Below are positions 7,965-18,369 of a stretch of DNA of 56,612 bases, in pieces. A program made the translations under genes and the position numbers. This DNA is from JAITWN01 sp034002745 (lineage in GTDB: Bacteria > Pseudomonadota > Gammaproteobacteria > SZUA-140): positions 1 through 56,612 of the forward strand of contig JAVEZY010000013.1 of assembly GCA_034002745.1 (NCBI GenBank), written 5' to 3'. Under the pieces are notes generated by a model that did no database searches, was not told the DNA's origin, and saw only the letters and a program-made list of their open reading frames with translations. The stretch's first letter is position 1. Every line of letters starts with the position of its first letter.

Positions 7965-9358
7965 CCGCATGCATCCACGATCAGGGGGCGAATGGCGCGC
8001 CGGAGCGGATCCTGCGCGAGCGTCTCGGCCTGGACGGCATCTCGCTCGTGCTCGGGCTGGGCATGACCGGTTTCTCCTGCGCGCGCTTCCTGCATCGTCT
8101 CGGCCTCCCGCTGGAACTGGCCGACGATCGCGATGCCCCGCCGGCGCTGGAGCGCATCCGCGAGGAACTGTCAGCGGTTCCGGTGCACTGCGGCGAGCTG
8201 CCCCCGGGCGTGCTGGATCGCTGCGCACGGCTGATCGCCAGTCCGGGGATCGCTCCGGATCATCCTTGCATTAAGGCGGCGCGTGATCGGGGCCTGCCCG
8301 TGATGGGCGACATCGAGCTGTTCGCTCGCTGCGCACGTTCGCCGGTGGCGGCGGTTACCGGATCCAACGGCAAGAGCACGGTGACTGCCCTGCTCGGCGA
8401 GATGGCGCGCGCTGCGGGCCGCCGGGTCGCGGTCGGCGGCAACATCGGTGTGCCGGCGCTCGATCTGCTGACCGTTCCCGAACCGGATCTCTACGTGCTG
8501 GAGCTTTCCAGCTTCCAGCTCGAGACCACCGACAGCCTGGTGCCGCGCGCGGCGACGATCCTCAACCTTTCCGCCGATCATCTCGACCGGTATCGCGACC
8601 TGCGGGAGTATCTGCAGGCCAAGCTGCGCATCTGGCGCGGCCGGGGCGTGGCGATCGTCAACCGCGACGATGCGCTGTCCCGGGCGGCCGCGCCCGCCGC
8701 CGAGCAGGTGGTGAGCTTCGGCTCCGATGCGCCGCCCGATGCCGACAGCTACGGACTGCGGCGCGAGAATGGACGCACCTGGCTGGTTCGCGGTGACGAG
8801 CGTCTGCTCGCCGCGGATGAGATGCGGCTGCGCGGCGGACACAACGCGCTCAACGCCCTCGCAACGCTCGCGCTCGGCGCGGCGATGGATCTGCCCCGCG
8901 ACGCGATGCTCAGAGCGCTCCGCGGCTTTCCCGGCCTGCCTCATCGCATGGAGTGGGTCGGCGAGCGTCATGGCGTCGTCTGGTACAACGATTCCAAGGG
9001 CACCAACGTCGGCGCCACCCTGGCGGCGATCGCCGGCACGGATGCTCCGCTGGTGCTGATCGCCGGAGGTCTCGGCAAGAATCAGGATTTCGCGCCGCTC
9101 GGCGCGGCACTCGCCGGGCGTGCCCGCGCGCTGGTGCTGATCGGACGCGATGCCGATCTCATCGCGGATGCGGTTCCCGGCAGCGTTCCGCTCGTGCGCG
9201 CAGCGGACATGGACGACGCCGTGGCGCAGGCCGCGGCGCTGGCGCGCGCGGGCGATATCGTCCTGCTGTCCCCCGCCTGCGCGAGCTTCGACATGTTTTC
9301 CGGATACGAGCATCGCGGCGATTGCTTCGTCGCCGCCTATCGGGGCTTGCCGTCATGA
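7961..9358 (+). CDS. murD: UDP-N-acetylmuramoyl-L-alanine:D-glutamate ligase MurD
   Basis: MurD adds D-glutamate, the second residue of the stem peptide. The 465-residue protein starts at ATG 7961 overlapping the mraY stop; the frame stays open far upstream but that is mraY in another phase. It has the N-terminal nucleotide fold (LVLGLGMTGFSCARFL), P-loop VTGSNGKSTVTAL near residue 129, ELSSFQLE, and WYNDSKGTNVGAT in the last domain, all characteristic of MurD. It overlaps ftsW by four bases. Confidence 0.96.
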   Translation: MTACIHDQGANGAPERILRERLGLDGISLVLGLGMTGFSCARFLHRLGLPLELADDRDAPPALERIREELSAVPVHCGELPPGVLDRCARLIASPGIAPDHPCIKAARDRGLPVMGDIELFARCARSPVAAVTGSNGKSTVTALLGEMARAAGRRVAVGGNIGVPALDLLTVPEPDLYVLELSSFQLETTDSLVPRAATILNLSADHLDRYRDLREYLQAKLRIWRGRGVAIVNRDDALSRAAAPAAEQVVSFGSDAPPDADSYGLRRENGRTWLVRGDERLLAADEMRLRGGHNALNALATLALGAAMDLPRDAMLRALRGFPGLPHRMEWVGERHGVVWYNDSKGTNVGATLAAIAGTDAPLVLIAGGLGKNQDFAPLGAALAGRARALVLIGRDADLIADAVPGSVPLVRAADMDDAVAQAAALARAGDIVLLSPACASFDMFSGYEHRGDCFVAAYRGLPS

Positions 9359-10545
9359 GGTGGCTCACGGCGAAGTCGCGTGCCGGCGCCCGCACCCAGA
9401 TGATCGACGATCGCTTCCTCGTCGACACCGGTCTGCTCTGGATCGCCCTTGCCCTGCTCGGGATCGGCATGGTCATGCTGGCGTCCGCTTCGCTCGCGGT
9501 TGCCGATCGCAGCCTCGGCCAGCCCTACTACTACATTTCCCGTCAGACCGTTTTCGTGCTGCTCGGGGTGGCGGCTGGCTTCGTCGCGTCCCGTCTGCCC
9601 CTGGCGCTCGCCGAGCGTTACGGCATCGTGGCGCTGCTGGCCGCGATCGGATTGCTGATCATCGTGCTGGTGCCGGGCATCGGCAAGGAAGTGAACGGCA
9701 GCACGCGCTGGCTCTCCTTCGGATTCTTCAATCTCCAGCCCTCAGAGTTCGCCAAGCTGTTCACGGTGATCTTCCTGGCCGGTTACCTTGTTCGCCGGGG
9801 AGACGAATTGCGCGAGGAGCGGTTCGGCTTCGTCAAGCCGATAGCGCTGCTGGCGCTGATCGGCGCGCTGCTGCTGGCCGAGCCGGATTTCGGCACTGCC
9901 GCAGTGCTGACCGCGACAGCGATGGGCATGCTTTTTCTGGCGGGCGCGCGTCTGTGGCAGTTCGTGATGCTGCTGGCATTCATCCTGGGGCTGCTGGCTT
10001 TGCTCGCCATCTCCTCGCCTTACCGGATGGCGCGCATCACGGCTTACCTCGACCCCTGGGCCGATCCGTTCGCCAGCGGCTTCCAGCTCACCCAGGCGCT
10101 CATCGCCTTTGGTCGCGGCGAGTGGCTTGGGGTCGGTCTCGGCAGCTCGATCCAGAAGCTCTTCTATCTGCCGGAGGCGCACACCGACTTCCTGATGTCG
10201 GTGCTGGGCGAGGAACTCGGTCTGATCGGCACGCTGGCCGTGATCGTCCTCTTCGCGTTGCTCGTCGTTCGCGCCTTCGCCATCGGTCGCCGCGCCGAGC
10301 ATGCGAACAAGCCTTTCGGCGCCTATCTCGCCTATGGTCTCGGCCTGTGGCTCGGATTGCAGGCGTTCGTCAACATCGGCGTCAACATGGGGCTGCTGCC
10401 GACCAAGGGACTGACCTTGCCGCTGATGAGCTATGGCGGCAGCAGCCTGATCGTGTCTTGCATCGCCGTCGGCCTGCTGTTGCGCATCAATCATGAGACA
10501 CGCATGGCGCTGGTCCGCCGCATCGGGAAGGAAAGTCCATGGTGA
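9355..10545 (+). CDS. ftsW: Septal peptidoglycan glycosyltransferase FtsW
   Basis: FtsW is a SEDS-family polymerase that makes septal glycan strands from lipid II in partnership with FtsI. The 396-residue protein has about ten membrane segments and SEDS signatures such as NLQPSEFAKL and the C-terminal KGLTLPLMSYGGSSL. ATG 9355 overlaps the murD stop; the upstream part of the open frame belongs to murD sequence in another phase. FtsW rather than RodA is supported by the dcw context and the cytoplasmic N-terminal extension before the first helix. Confidence 0.96.
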   Translation: MRWLTAKSRAGARTQMIDDRFLVDTGLLWIALALLGIGMVMLASASLAVADRSLGQPYYYISRQTVFVLLGVAAGFVASRLPLALAERYGIVALLAAIGLLIIVLVPGIGKEVNGSTRWLSFGFFNLQPSEFAKLFTVIFLAGYLVRRGDELREERFGFVKPIALLALIGALLLAEPDFGTAAVLTATAMGMLFLAGARLWQFVMLLAFILGLLALLAISSPYRMARITAYLDPWADPFASGFQLTQALIAFGRGEWLGVGLGSSIQKLFYLPEAHTDFLMSVLGEELGLIGTLAVIVLFALLVVRAFAIGRRAEHANKPFGAYLAYGLGLWLGLQAFVNIGVNMGLLPTKGLTLPLMSYGGSSLIVSCIAVGLLLRINHETRMALVRRIGKESPW

Positions 10546-11612
10546 TGCGGGTGCTGATCATGGCTGGGGGGACGGGTGGACACATATTCCCCGCGCTCGC
10601 GGTCGCCGAGCGTTTGCGCGCCGAAGGCGCGGAAGTGCTGTGGCTGGGAGCGCGGGGCGGACTCGAGACGCGTCTGGTGCCGCGCGCCGGCTTTGCGCTG
10701 GAAACCGTCCGCATTCGCGGGCTGCGCGGCAAGGGCGTGGTGGGCTGGATCACGCTGCCATTCCGGCTGCTGCTGGCGATGTTCGAATCGCTGGTGGTCA
10801 TCATGCGCTTCCGGCCGCTTGCGGTGCTCGGCATGGGCGGCTTCGTGACCGGCCCCGGCGGGCTCACCACCTGGCTGCTGCGCAAGCCGCTGGTGGTGCA
10901 CGAGCAGAACGCCATTGCAGGAATGACCAATCGCTGGCTCTCACGCCTGGCGACGCGCAGCCTGGTCGCCTTCCCCGATGCGCTGCCTCGCGCCGAGCTG
11001 ACCGGTAACCCGGTGCGCGAGTCGATCGAGCGGCTGCCCGCGCCGGAGGCGCGTTTCGCGGATCGCAGTGGCCCGCTGCGGCTGCTGGTGCTCGGCGGAA
11101 GCCAGGGGGCGCGTTCGCTCAACGAAGCGCTGCCGCGGGCGCTGGCGGGATTCGCCCGCGACCGGCGCGCCCTGGTCCATCATCAGACCGGACGCGAGCT
11201 CGCGGGCGAAGTTGCGCGGGCCTACGAAAACGCGGGCATCGAAGCCCGGGTCGAGGAATTCATCGAGGACATGGCGGTCGCCTATGCCTGGGCGGATCTG
11301 GTGATATGCCGGGCGGGTGCGCTGACGCTCGCGGAGCTGGCCGCCGCCGGACTGGGCGCGATCCTGGTTCCCTATCCCTGGGCGGTGGATGATCACCAGC
11401 GCCGCAACGGCGAGTTCCTCGTTGCCGCGGGAGCGGCCCGCTTGCTGGTCGAAGGCCCTGCGCTGGCGACGGAGCTCGAGCGTACGCTGGAAGAGCTCGG
11501 CGACGCGGGGCGGGAGCGGCTTCTGGCCATGGCACGCAGCGCGCGCGGGCTCGCGCTGCCCGATGCCGCCGGCAGGGTCGCGAGCATCTGCATGGAGGTG
11601 GGGCGTGCCTGA
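10539..11612 (+). CDS. murG: UDP-GlcNAc:lipid I N-acetylglucosaminyltransferase MurG
   Basis: MurG makes lipid II on the inner face of the membrane. The 357-residue GT-B protein has the first glycine loop GGTGGHIFPALAVA at residues 10-23, HEQNAIAGMTN, the second nucleotide loop LGGSQGARSLNEALP and the donor-binding CRAGALTLAELAAAGLGAI. The ATG at 10539 is preferred over the one at 10545 because AAGGAA lies five bases upstream. It overlaps the end of ftsW by seven bases and murC by eight. Confidence 0.96.
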   Translation: MVMRVLIMAGGTGGHIFPALAVAERLRAEGAEVLWLGARGGLETRLVPRAGFALETVRIRGLRGKGVVGWITLPFRLLLAMFESLVVIMRFRPLAVLGMGGFVTGPGGLTTWLLRKPLVVHEQNAIAGMTNRWLSRLATRSLVAFPDALPRAELTGNPVRESIERLPAPEARFADRSGPLRLLVLGGSQGARSLNEALPRALAGFARDRRALVHHQTGRELAGEVARAYENAGIEARVEEFIEDMAVAYAWADLVICRAGALTLAELAAAGLGAILVPYPWAVDDHQRRNGEFLVAAGAARLLVEGPALATELERTLEELGDAGRERLLAMARSARGLALPDAAGRVASICMEVGRA

Positions 11613-13071
11613 CATCGAGCACAAACCCCTCGTTCCAGATCCGGTGACTACGGTGCATTCGGCCGCTCCGCGCATGGGGCGCATCCGGCGCATCCGCCTG
11701 GTCGGCATCGGCGGTTCCGGCATGAACGGCATCGCCGAGGTGCTCCACAATCTCGGTTACGAAGTGAGCGGCTCGGATCTGGTCGAAAGCGCGGCGGTGC
11801 GGCGTCTGCGATCCCTGGGCGTGACGGTGTCGATCGGTCATGACGCCGCCGCCGTCGCGGCCTGCGACGTGCTGGTGCGTTCGTCCGCGGTCACCGACGA
11901 CAACCCCGAGGTGGTGGCGGCCATGCGGCTGCGCATACCAGTGGTGCCGCGGGCGCAGATGCTGGCCGAGCTGATGCGCTTTCGTTTCGGCATTGCCGTC
12001 GCCGGTACGCACGGCAAGACCACCGTGACCAGCCTGGTCGCCAGCGTGCTCGCCGAAGGCGGGCTCGACCCGACCTATGTCATCGGCGGGCGTCTGAATG
12101 CGAGCGGAACCAATGCCGCGCTCGGCACGGGCCACTATCTGGTGGCCGAGGCGGACGAGAGCGATGCCTCGTTCCTGCATCTGCAGCCGATCATGGCGGT
12201 GGTGACCAACATCGATGCCGATCACATGGCCACATACCATGGCGATTTCGGCGAGTTGCGGGCGGCGTTCCTGGATTTCCTTCGCCAGCTTCCCTTCTAT
12301 GGCCTGGCGGTGGTGTGCATCGAGGATGAAACCGTGCGCGAGCTGCTGCCGCAGATGTCGCGGGCGGTGCTGACCTATGGCTTCGGACGGGATGCGGACT
12401 ATCGCGCCACGGATATCGAGCCGGCCGGTGCGCAGACGTGCTTCACCCTGCACATGCCGCAGGCCGAGCCCTGTCGCGCCATGGTCAACCTGGCCGGACG
12501 CCACAATGTACTCAATGCGCTGGCGGCGGTTGCCATCGCGCACGAACTCGGCGTGGGCACGACGCAGATCCTGCGCGGACTTGCCGGCTTCCAGGGCATA
12601 GGCAGGCGGTTCCAGAGCTACGGCGAGGTGTCGGCGGCGGACGGGCGCGCGCTGATGATCGATGACTATGGTCATCACCCGCGCGAGATCCAGTCGGTGC
12701 TCGATGCGCTGCGCGAGGGCTGGCCGGGACGCCGCATCGTGATGGTCTTCCAGCCCCATCGCTACACTCGCACCCGCGATCTGTTCGAGGACTTCTGCCG
12801 CACGCTGTCGACTGTCGACGATCTGTTGTTGCTCGAGGTCTATGCGGCCGGGGAAGCGCATCTGCCCGACGCCGATTCGCGCGCCTTGTGCCGGTCGATA
12901 CGCGCCCGCGGACAGGTGGAGCCAGTGCTGCTGGAGAACGCCGACGAGGTTGCGCAGATTCTGCGCCGGCGGTTGCGTGATGGCGACATCCTGCTCACCA
13001 TGGGCGCGGGCGACATCGGCGCCCTGGCGCCGAAGCTCGCCCGTGAGCTGGCGGTGGAGGGCGCGGCATGA
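11605..13071 (+). CDS. murC: UDP-N-acetylmuramate:L-alanine ligase MurC
   Basis: MurC attaches the first residue, L-alanine, to UDP-MurNAc. The start is GTG 11605, inside the end of murG and preceded by a GGAGG-type site near 11594; this gives 488 residues, close to the family norm of about 490. Visible features are the glycine loop VGIGGSGMNGIAEVL, P-loop VAGTHGKTTVTS, EADESDASFLHL, DDYGHHPREI and VFQPHRYTRT. The 72 codons upstream in the same frame overlap murG and are not protein-like. The stop overlaps murB by four bases. Confidence 0.95.
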   Translation: MPDIEHKPLVPDPVTTVHSAAPRMGRIRRIRLVGIGGSGMNGIAEVLHNLGYEVSGSDLVESAAVRRLRSLGVTVSIGHDAAAVAACDVLVRSSAVTDDNPEVVAAMRLRIPVVPRAQMLAELMRFRFGIAVAGTHGKTTVTSLVASVLAEGGLDPTYVIGGRLNASGTNAALGTGHYLVAEADESDASFLHLQPIMAVVTNIDADHMATYHGDFGELRAAFLDFLRQLPFYGLAVVCIEDETVRELLPQMSRAVLTYGFGRDADYRATDIEPAGAQTCFTLHMPQAEPCRAMVNLAGRHNVLNALAAVAIAHELGVGTTQILRGLAGFQGIGRRFQSYGEVSAADGRALMIDDYGHHPREIQSVLDALREGWPGRRIVMVFQPHRYTRTRDLFEDFCRTLSTVDDLLLLEVYAAGEAHLPDADSRALCRSIRARGQVEPVLLENADEVAQILRRRLRDGDILLTMGAGDIGALAPKLARELAVEGAA

Positions 13072-13985
13072 GCGCGGCGCGCGAGCATGACATGGGCAAG
13101 GCCGGACTGCGTGGCCGCCTGCTGCTCGATGAGCCGATGTCGCGGCATGTCACCTGGCGGGTCGGGGGGCCGGCGGACCGGTTCTATGTGCCGGCGGATG
13201 CCGAGGATCTCGCCGCCTATCTCGCGACGCTGGCGCCGGATGAGCCGGTGTTCTGGCTGGGTCTTGGCAGCAATCTGCTGGTGCGTGACGGCGGCCTTCG
13301 CGGCAGCGTCATCGCCACCGCGCTCGCGCTCGGCCATATGGAGCGCATCGATGACGGGCTGCGGGTGGAGGCAGGTGTGCCCTGCGCGCGCGTGGCCCGG
13401 GCCGCGGCGGATGCAGGGCTCGAAGGCGCCGAATTCCTGGTCGGCATTCCCGGCACGATGGGCGGTGCGCTGGCGATGAACGCCGGCGCCTTCGGGGGAG
13501 AGACCTGGTCCCTGGTGACGGCCGTGGAGACGGTGGATCGTCATGGCGTGCGCCGGCTGCGCGGGTCGGGGGACTATCGCATTGGCTATCGCAGCGTGGA
13601 AGGACCGGCGGGAGAGTGGTTCCTCGCCGCCCATCTCGGACTTCGCTCCGGCGATGGTGCCGCAGCCCGGGAGCGCATCCGCGACTGCTTGCGGCGGCGC
13701 ACCGAAACCCAGCCGACCGGTGTGGCGAGCTGTGGTTCGGTCTTTCGCAATCCCCCGGGCGACCACGCCGGCCGGTTGATCGAGGCCGCCGGATTGAAGG
13801 GGTACTGCATCGGCGATGCCTGCGTCGCGGAGAAGCATGCGAACTTCATCCTCAATCGTGGCGGCGCGCGAGCGCGCGACATCGAAGCCTTGATCGCCCA
13901 TGTCCAGGCGGTGGTGGAGCAGACGAGCGGTATACGTCTGCGCCCCGAGGTGCATATCGTCGGCGAGCATGGAGAGGAGCGATGA
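13068..13985 (+). CDS. murB: UDP-N-acetylenolpyruvoylglucosamine reductase MurB, type II-like
   Basis: MurB uses NADPH and FAD to reduce the enolpyruvyl group and give UDP-MurNAc. The 305-residue protein has the FAD site LGLGSNLLVRDGGLRG, the loop GIPGTMGGALAMNAGAFGGE and the catalytic serine in SCGSVFRNP. At this length, and with the HANFILNRGGARARD end, it resembles the shorter type II MurB rather than the 342-residue type I of E. coli. It sits between murC and ddlB with four-base overlaps on both sides. Confidence 0.95.
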   Translation: MSAAREHDMGKAGLRGRLLLDEPMSRHVTWRVGGPADRFYVPADAEDLAAYLATLAPDEPVFWLGLGSNLLVRDGGLRGSVIATALALGHMERIDDGLRVEAGVPCARVARAAADAGLEGAEFLVGIPGTMGGALAMNAGAFGGETWSLVTAVETVDRHGVRRLRGSGDYRIGYRSVEGPAGEWFLAAHLGLRSGDGAAARERIRDCLRRRTETQPTGVASCGSVFRNPPGDHAGRLIEAAGLKGYCIGDACVAEKHANFILNRGGARARDIEALIAHVQAVVEQTSGIRLRPEVHIVGEHGEER

Positions 13986-14932
13986 CGGCGCGCATCGTTG
14001 ATCCCGCTGTGTTCGGTCGCGTCGCGGTGGCGATGGGGGGCTGGTCGGCCGAGCGTGAAATCTCGCTGCGCGGTGGCACCGCGGTGCTGGCAGCCCTGCG
14101 CCGGCGCGGCGTCGACGCGCACGGCGTCGATCTCGAGCGCGGGAACGTCGCGATGCTGGCGCAGTTCGACCGCGTGTTCGTGGCGCTGCACGGCCGCGGC
14201 GGTGAGGACGGTGTGATCCAGGGTTGGCTCGAAGCGCAGCACATTCCCTATACCGGCAGCGGTGTGCTCGGTTCGGCGGTGGCCATGGACAAGCTGCGCA
14301 CCAAGCGGCTGTGGGTGGGCGATGGCCTGCCCACCCCTGTCTTCGTTCCGCTTCGTGGCGAAGCGGATTTCGCCGGGGCGGTGAAGGAGGTCGGCCTGCC
14401 CATGATCGTCAAGCCGGTGGGCGAGGGTTCGAGCATCGGCATGAGCAAGGTGGCGCGGGCCGAGGATCTGCCCGCGGCCTGGAGCGAAGCCGCGCGCTAT
14501 GACCGTGAAGTGTTCGCCGAGCGCTGGATTGCAGGCGCGGAGTACACGGCCTCGATACTCGACGGCGTCGTCCTGCCGCTCATCAGGCTCGAGACCCCGC
14601 GCGTGTTCTATGACTATGAAGCGAAATACCGCTCCGGCGATACGCGCTATCACTGTCCCTGCGGGCTTCCCGCCGCGCGGGAGCGGGAGCTTGCCGGGCT
14701 CGCGCTGCGCGCCTTCGAGGCGCTCGGATGCGGCGGCTGGGGTCGCATCGATCTGATCTGCGACGAGGCGGGATCGCCCTGGCTGATCGAAGCCAACACC
14801 GTGCCGGGCATGACGGACCACAGCCTGGTGCCGATGGCGGCGCGCGCGGCGGGCATCGAATTCGACGAACTGGTGTGGCGGATCCTGGAGCACAGTCTGA
14901 CCCGGGATGGAGGCAGCGATGGCACGGCGTAG
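13982..14932 (+). CDS. ddlB: D-alanine:D-alanine ligase
   Basis: This ATP-grasp enzyme joins two D-alanines for MurF. The 316-residue protein has AVAMGGWSAEREISLRGG at the N-terminus, FVALHGRGGEDGVIQGWLE, the ATP-binding MIVKPVGEGSSIGMSKV and the metal-binding end LIEANTVPGMTDHSLVP. ATG 13982 overlaps the murB stop by four bases. Position between murB and ftsQ is that of ddlB in other gammaproteobacteria. Its last bases overlap the start of ftsQ. Confidence 0.96.
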   Translation: MTARIVDPAVFGRVAVAMGGWSAEREISLRGGTAVLAALRRRGVDAHGVDLERGNVAMLAQFDRVFVALHGRGGEDGVIQGWLEAQHIPYTGSGVLGSAVAMDKLRTKRLWVGDGLPTPVFVPLRGEADFAGAVKEVGLPMIVKPVGEGSSIGMSKVARAEDLPAAWSEAARYDREVFAERWIAGAEYTASILDGVVLPLIRLETPRVFYDYEAKYRSGDTRYHCPCGLPAARERELAGLALRAFEALGCGGWGRIDLICDEAGSPWLIEANTVPGMTDHSLVPMAARAAGIEFDELVWRILEHSLTRDGGSDGTA

Positions 14933-15725
14933 GCGGCAGGGCGTGCGGCAGGTGGAGCGCGAAGCAGCGAGGCAGCGCCTGCGGCGCGTGTTCGCCTGGA
15001 GCGCGGGTGGCGGCACGCTGGCCCTGGTCATCGGCGCATTCGCCTCGGGACTGGTATCGGTCCCGCTGCCGGAGGCGGAGTTCCCGCTGCGCACGCTGCG
15101 TGTGGAGAGCGCCTTCGAGCGCGTCAGCCGCGAAGAGATTCTGGCCGTGGTGCGGCCGCATGCGGCCGACGGCTTTTTCGGTGCCGACATGGCCGGAATT
15201 CGCCAGGGACTGGTCGAACTTCCCTGGATACGCGCCGCCAGCGTGCGCCGTGTCTGGCCCGATACGCTGCAGGTGACGCTGATCGAGGAGCATGCGGTGG
15301 CGCGCTGGGGAGACGGTGGGCTCGTGAACGGCGAAGGCGAAGTGTTCCATCCGCCGCGCGCGGAAGGCGCCGGACTGCCCCTGCTCGTCGGGCCCGAGAG
15401 CAGCGCGCCGCAAGTGGTGGCGTTTCATCGCGAAGCGCAGCGCCGGCTTGAGCCGCTCGGGCTGCGGATCGCCACGCTCGCCATGGATGCGCGGCGTTCC
15501 TGGGAGATGACGCTGGCCAACGGCATCCGCCTGACCCTGGGCAGCAAGGATGCGGAGCGGCAGATCGCGCGCTTCGTCGAGTTCTATCCACGCGTGCTTG
15601 CCGCGCGGGCGGCGGAGATCGAGCGGATCGATCTGCGCTACGGCAATGGTTTCGCAGTGCGGTGGCAGGCAGCGGCGACGGCGGCCAACGCCAATGGCCA
15701 CAAGATGACGGGAGATTCGGTTTAA
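14919..15725 (+). CDS. ftsQ: Cell division protein FtsQ
   Basis: FtsQ is the bitopic scaffold of the FtsQLB complex. The 268-residue product has a basic cytoplasmic N-terminus (ARRRRQGVRQVERE), one membrane helix at about residues 27-46 and a periplasmic POTRA-like region followed by the FtsQ beta domain, including ELPWIRAASVRRVWPDTL. I choose ATG 14919 because GGAGG lies five bases before it; ATG 14907 in the same frame would add four residues. It overlaps ddlB by 14 bases, and its TAA directly abuts the ftsA ATG. Confidence 0.93.
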   Translation: MARRRRQGVRQVEREAARQRLRRVFAWSAGGGTLALVIGAFASGLVSVPLPEAEFPLRTLRVESAFERVSREEILAVVRPHAADGFFGADMAGIRQGLVELPWIRAASVRRVWPDTLQVTLIEEHAVARWGDGGLVNGEGEVFHPPRAEGAGLPLLVGPESSAPQVVAFHREAQRRLEPLGLRIATLAMDARRSWEMTLANGIRLTLGSKDAERQIARFVEFYPRVLAARAAEIERIDLRYGNGFAVRWQAAATAANANGHKMTGDSV

Positions 15726-16961
15726 ATGGCTAGAAAGGATGGCAAGGACCTGATCGTCGGTCTCGATATCGGCACCTCCAAAATCGTCGCGATCGTCTGC
15801 GAGGCGACCGATCAGGGCACGATCGAGATCATCGGCATCGGTTCGCATCCGTCCCGCGGCCTGAAGAAGGGCGTGGTGGTCAACATCGAATCCACCGTGC
15901 AGTCGATCCAGCGCGCGGTCGAGGAGGCGGAACTGATGGCCGGATGCGAGATTCATTCGGTCTATGCCGGCATCGCCGGCAGTCACATTCGCAGCCTCAA
16001 TTCGCACGGGATCGTCGCCATCCGCGATGCCGAAGTGGCGCAGGGCGATGTCGATCGCGTGATCGATGCGGCGCGCGCGGTGGCCATCCCGGCCGACCAG
16101 AAGATGCTGCACATCCTTCCGCAGGAATTCATCATCGACAACCAGGAAGGGATCACCGAGCCGATCGGCATGTCGGGCGTTCGCCTCGAAGCCAAGGTCC
16201 ACATCGTGACCGGCGCGGTAAGCGCGGCCCAGAACATCGTCAAGTGCGTGCGGCGCTGCGGCCTCGAGGTCGACGACATCATCCTGGAGCAGCTCGCCTC
16301 GAGCTACTCCGTGCTCAGCGACGACGAGAAGGGGCTGGGCGTGTGCCTGGTCGACATCGGCGGCGGCACCACGGACATCGCGGTATTCACCGACGGCGCG
16401 ATCCGGCATACCGCGGTCATTCCGATCGCCGGTGACCAGGTGACCAACGATATCGCAGTCGCGCTGCGCACCCCGACGCAGTATGCCGAGGAGATCAAGA
16501 TCAAGTACGGTTGCGCGCTGACGCAGCTGGCGAGCCCGCAGGAGACCATCGAGGTTCCTGGCGTGGGGGAGCGCCGCCCGCGACGGCTGGCGCGCCAGAC
16601 GCTGGCCGAGGTGATCGAGCCGCGATACGACGAGCTGTTCACCCTGGTGCAGGCGGAACTGCGCCGTTCGGGCTTCGAGGATCTCATCGCGGCGGGCATC
16701 GTGCTCACCGGCGGCAGTTCGAAGATGGAGGGCGTGGTCGAGCTGGCGGAAGAGGTGTTCCATGTCCCGGTTCGCCTCGGCATGCCGCAGAACGTCAGCG
16801 GACTGAGCGAGGTGGTGCGCAATCCCATCCATGCAACGGGCGTCGGGCTGTTGATCTACGGACATCAGCAGCGTTACACGCACAAGCCGGCACTGCGCGC
16901 GTCGAGCGGAGGCAAGGGCATATGGGCAAGGATGAAGAGCTGGTTCCAGGGCAATTTCTGA
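15726..16961 (+). CDS. ftsA: Cell division protein FtsA
   Basis: FtsA is the actin-like ATPase that anchors FtsZ filaments to the membrane. The 411-residue product shows the phosphate-1 loop LIVGLDIGTSKIVAIV, the SHS2/1C region (KKGVVVNIE, GIAGSHIRSLNSHG), the phosphate-2 motif LVDIGGGTTDIAVF and the adenosine motif IVLTGGSSKMEGV. The C-terminal amphipathic targeting helix is intact (GIWARMKSWFQGNF). It starts immediately after the ftsQ stop and is followed by 58 untranslated bases before ftsZ. Confidence 0.97.
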   Translation: MARKDGKDLIVGLDIGTSKIVAIVCEATDQGTIEIIGIGSHPSRGLKKGVVVNIESTVQSIQRAVEEAELMAGCEIHSVYAGIAGSHIRSLNSHGIVAIRDAEVAQGDVDRVIDAARAVAIPADQKMLHILPQEFIIDNQEGITEPIGMSGVRLEAKVHIVTGAVSAAQNIVKCVRRCGLEVDDIILEQLASSYSVLSDDEKGLGVCLVDIGGGTTDIAVFTDGAIRHTAVIPIAGDQVTNDIAVALRTPTQYAEEIKIKYGCALTQLASPQETIEVPGVGERRPRRLARQTLAEVIEPRYDELFTLVQAELRRSGFEDLIAAGIVLTGGSSKMEGVVELAEEVFHVPVRLGMPQNVSGLSEVVRNPIHATGVGLLIYGHQQRYTHKPALRASSGGKGIWARMKSWFQGNF

Positions 16962-17019
16962 GATTCATCGATCAACGGTTTTTCGGTCATTTAGGCATAG
17001 GCGAGGAGAGGAGACAGGC

Positions 17020-18183
<1,164 letters not shown>

Positions 18184-18230
18184 CGATTCTGTCATTCAGC
18201 CTGAGGAAGGGTTCGAGTTAAGCTGAGAGC

Positions 18231-18250
18231 GCGTCCGGGCATCCGGACGC
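18231..18250 (+). terminator. Hairpin after ftsZ
   Basis: GCGTCCGG (18231-18238) and CCGGACGC (18243-18250) form a perfect 8-base stem with a GCAT loop, 48 bases past the ftsZ stop. No T-run follows, so it is at best a Rho-assisted terminator or a processing or stability element at the end of the dcw transcript. Confidence 0.35.
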
Positions 18251-18275
18251 AACCTGGGCGGGGTCTGTGGCGTCA

Positions 18276-18284
18276 TGGTAATAT
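18276..18284 (+). promoter_or_regulatory. Possible extended -10 promoter of lpxC
   Basis: TGGTAATAT at 18276-18284 matches an extended -10 element (TGN plus TAATAT), 86 bases before the lpxC start and downstream of the ftsZ hairpin. No good -35 box lies upstream, so the call rests on the extended element and on lpxC usually having its own promoter. Confidence 0.3.
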
Positions 18285-18369
18285 GGCCCCCTTTTTGTAA
18301 CCGGATGCGGATCGCGGCGGTGGGCCCTCGGGGGCCGTACCTCCCGGATCACAGGATGACTTCGACGAC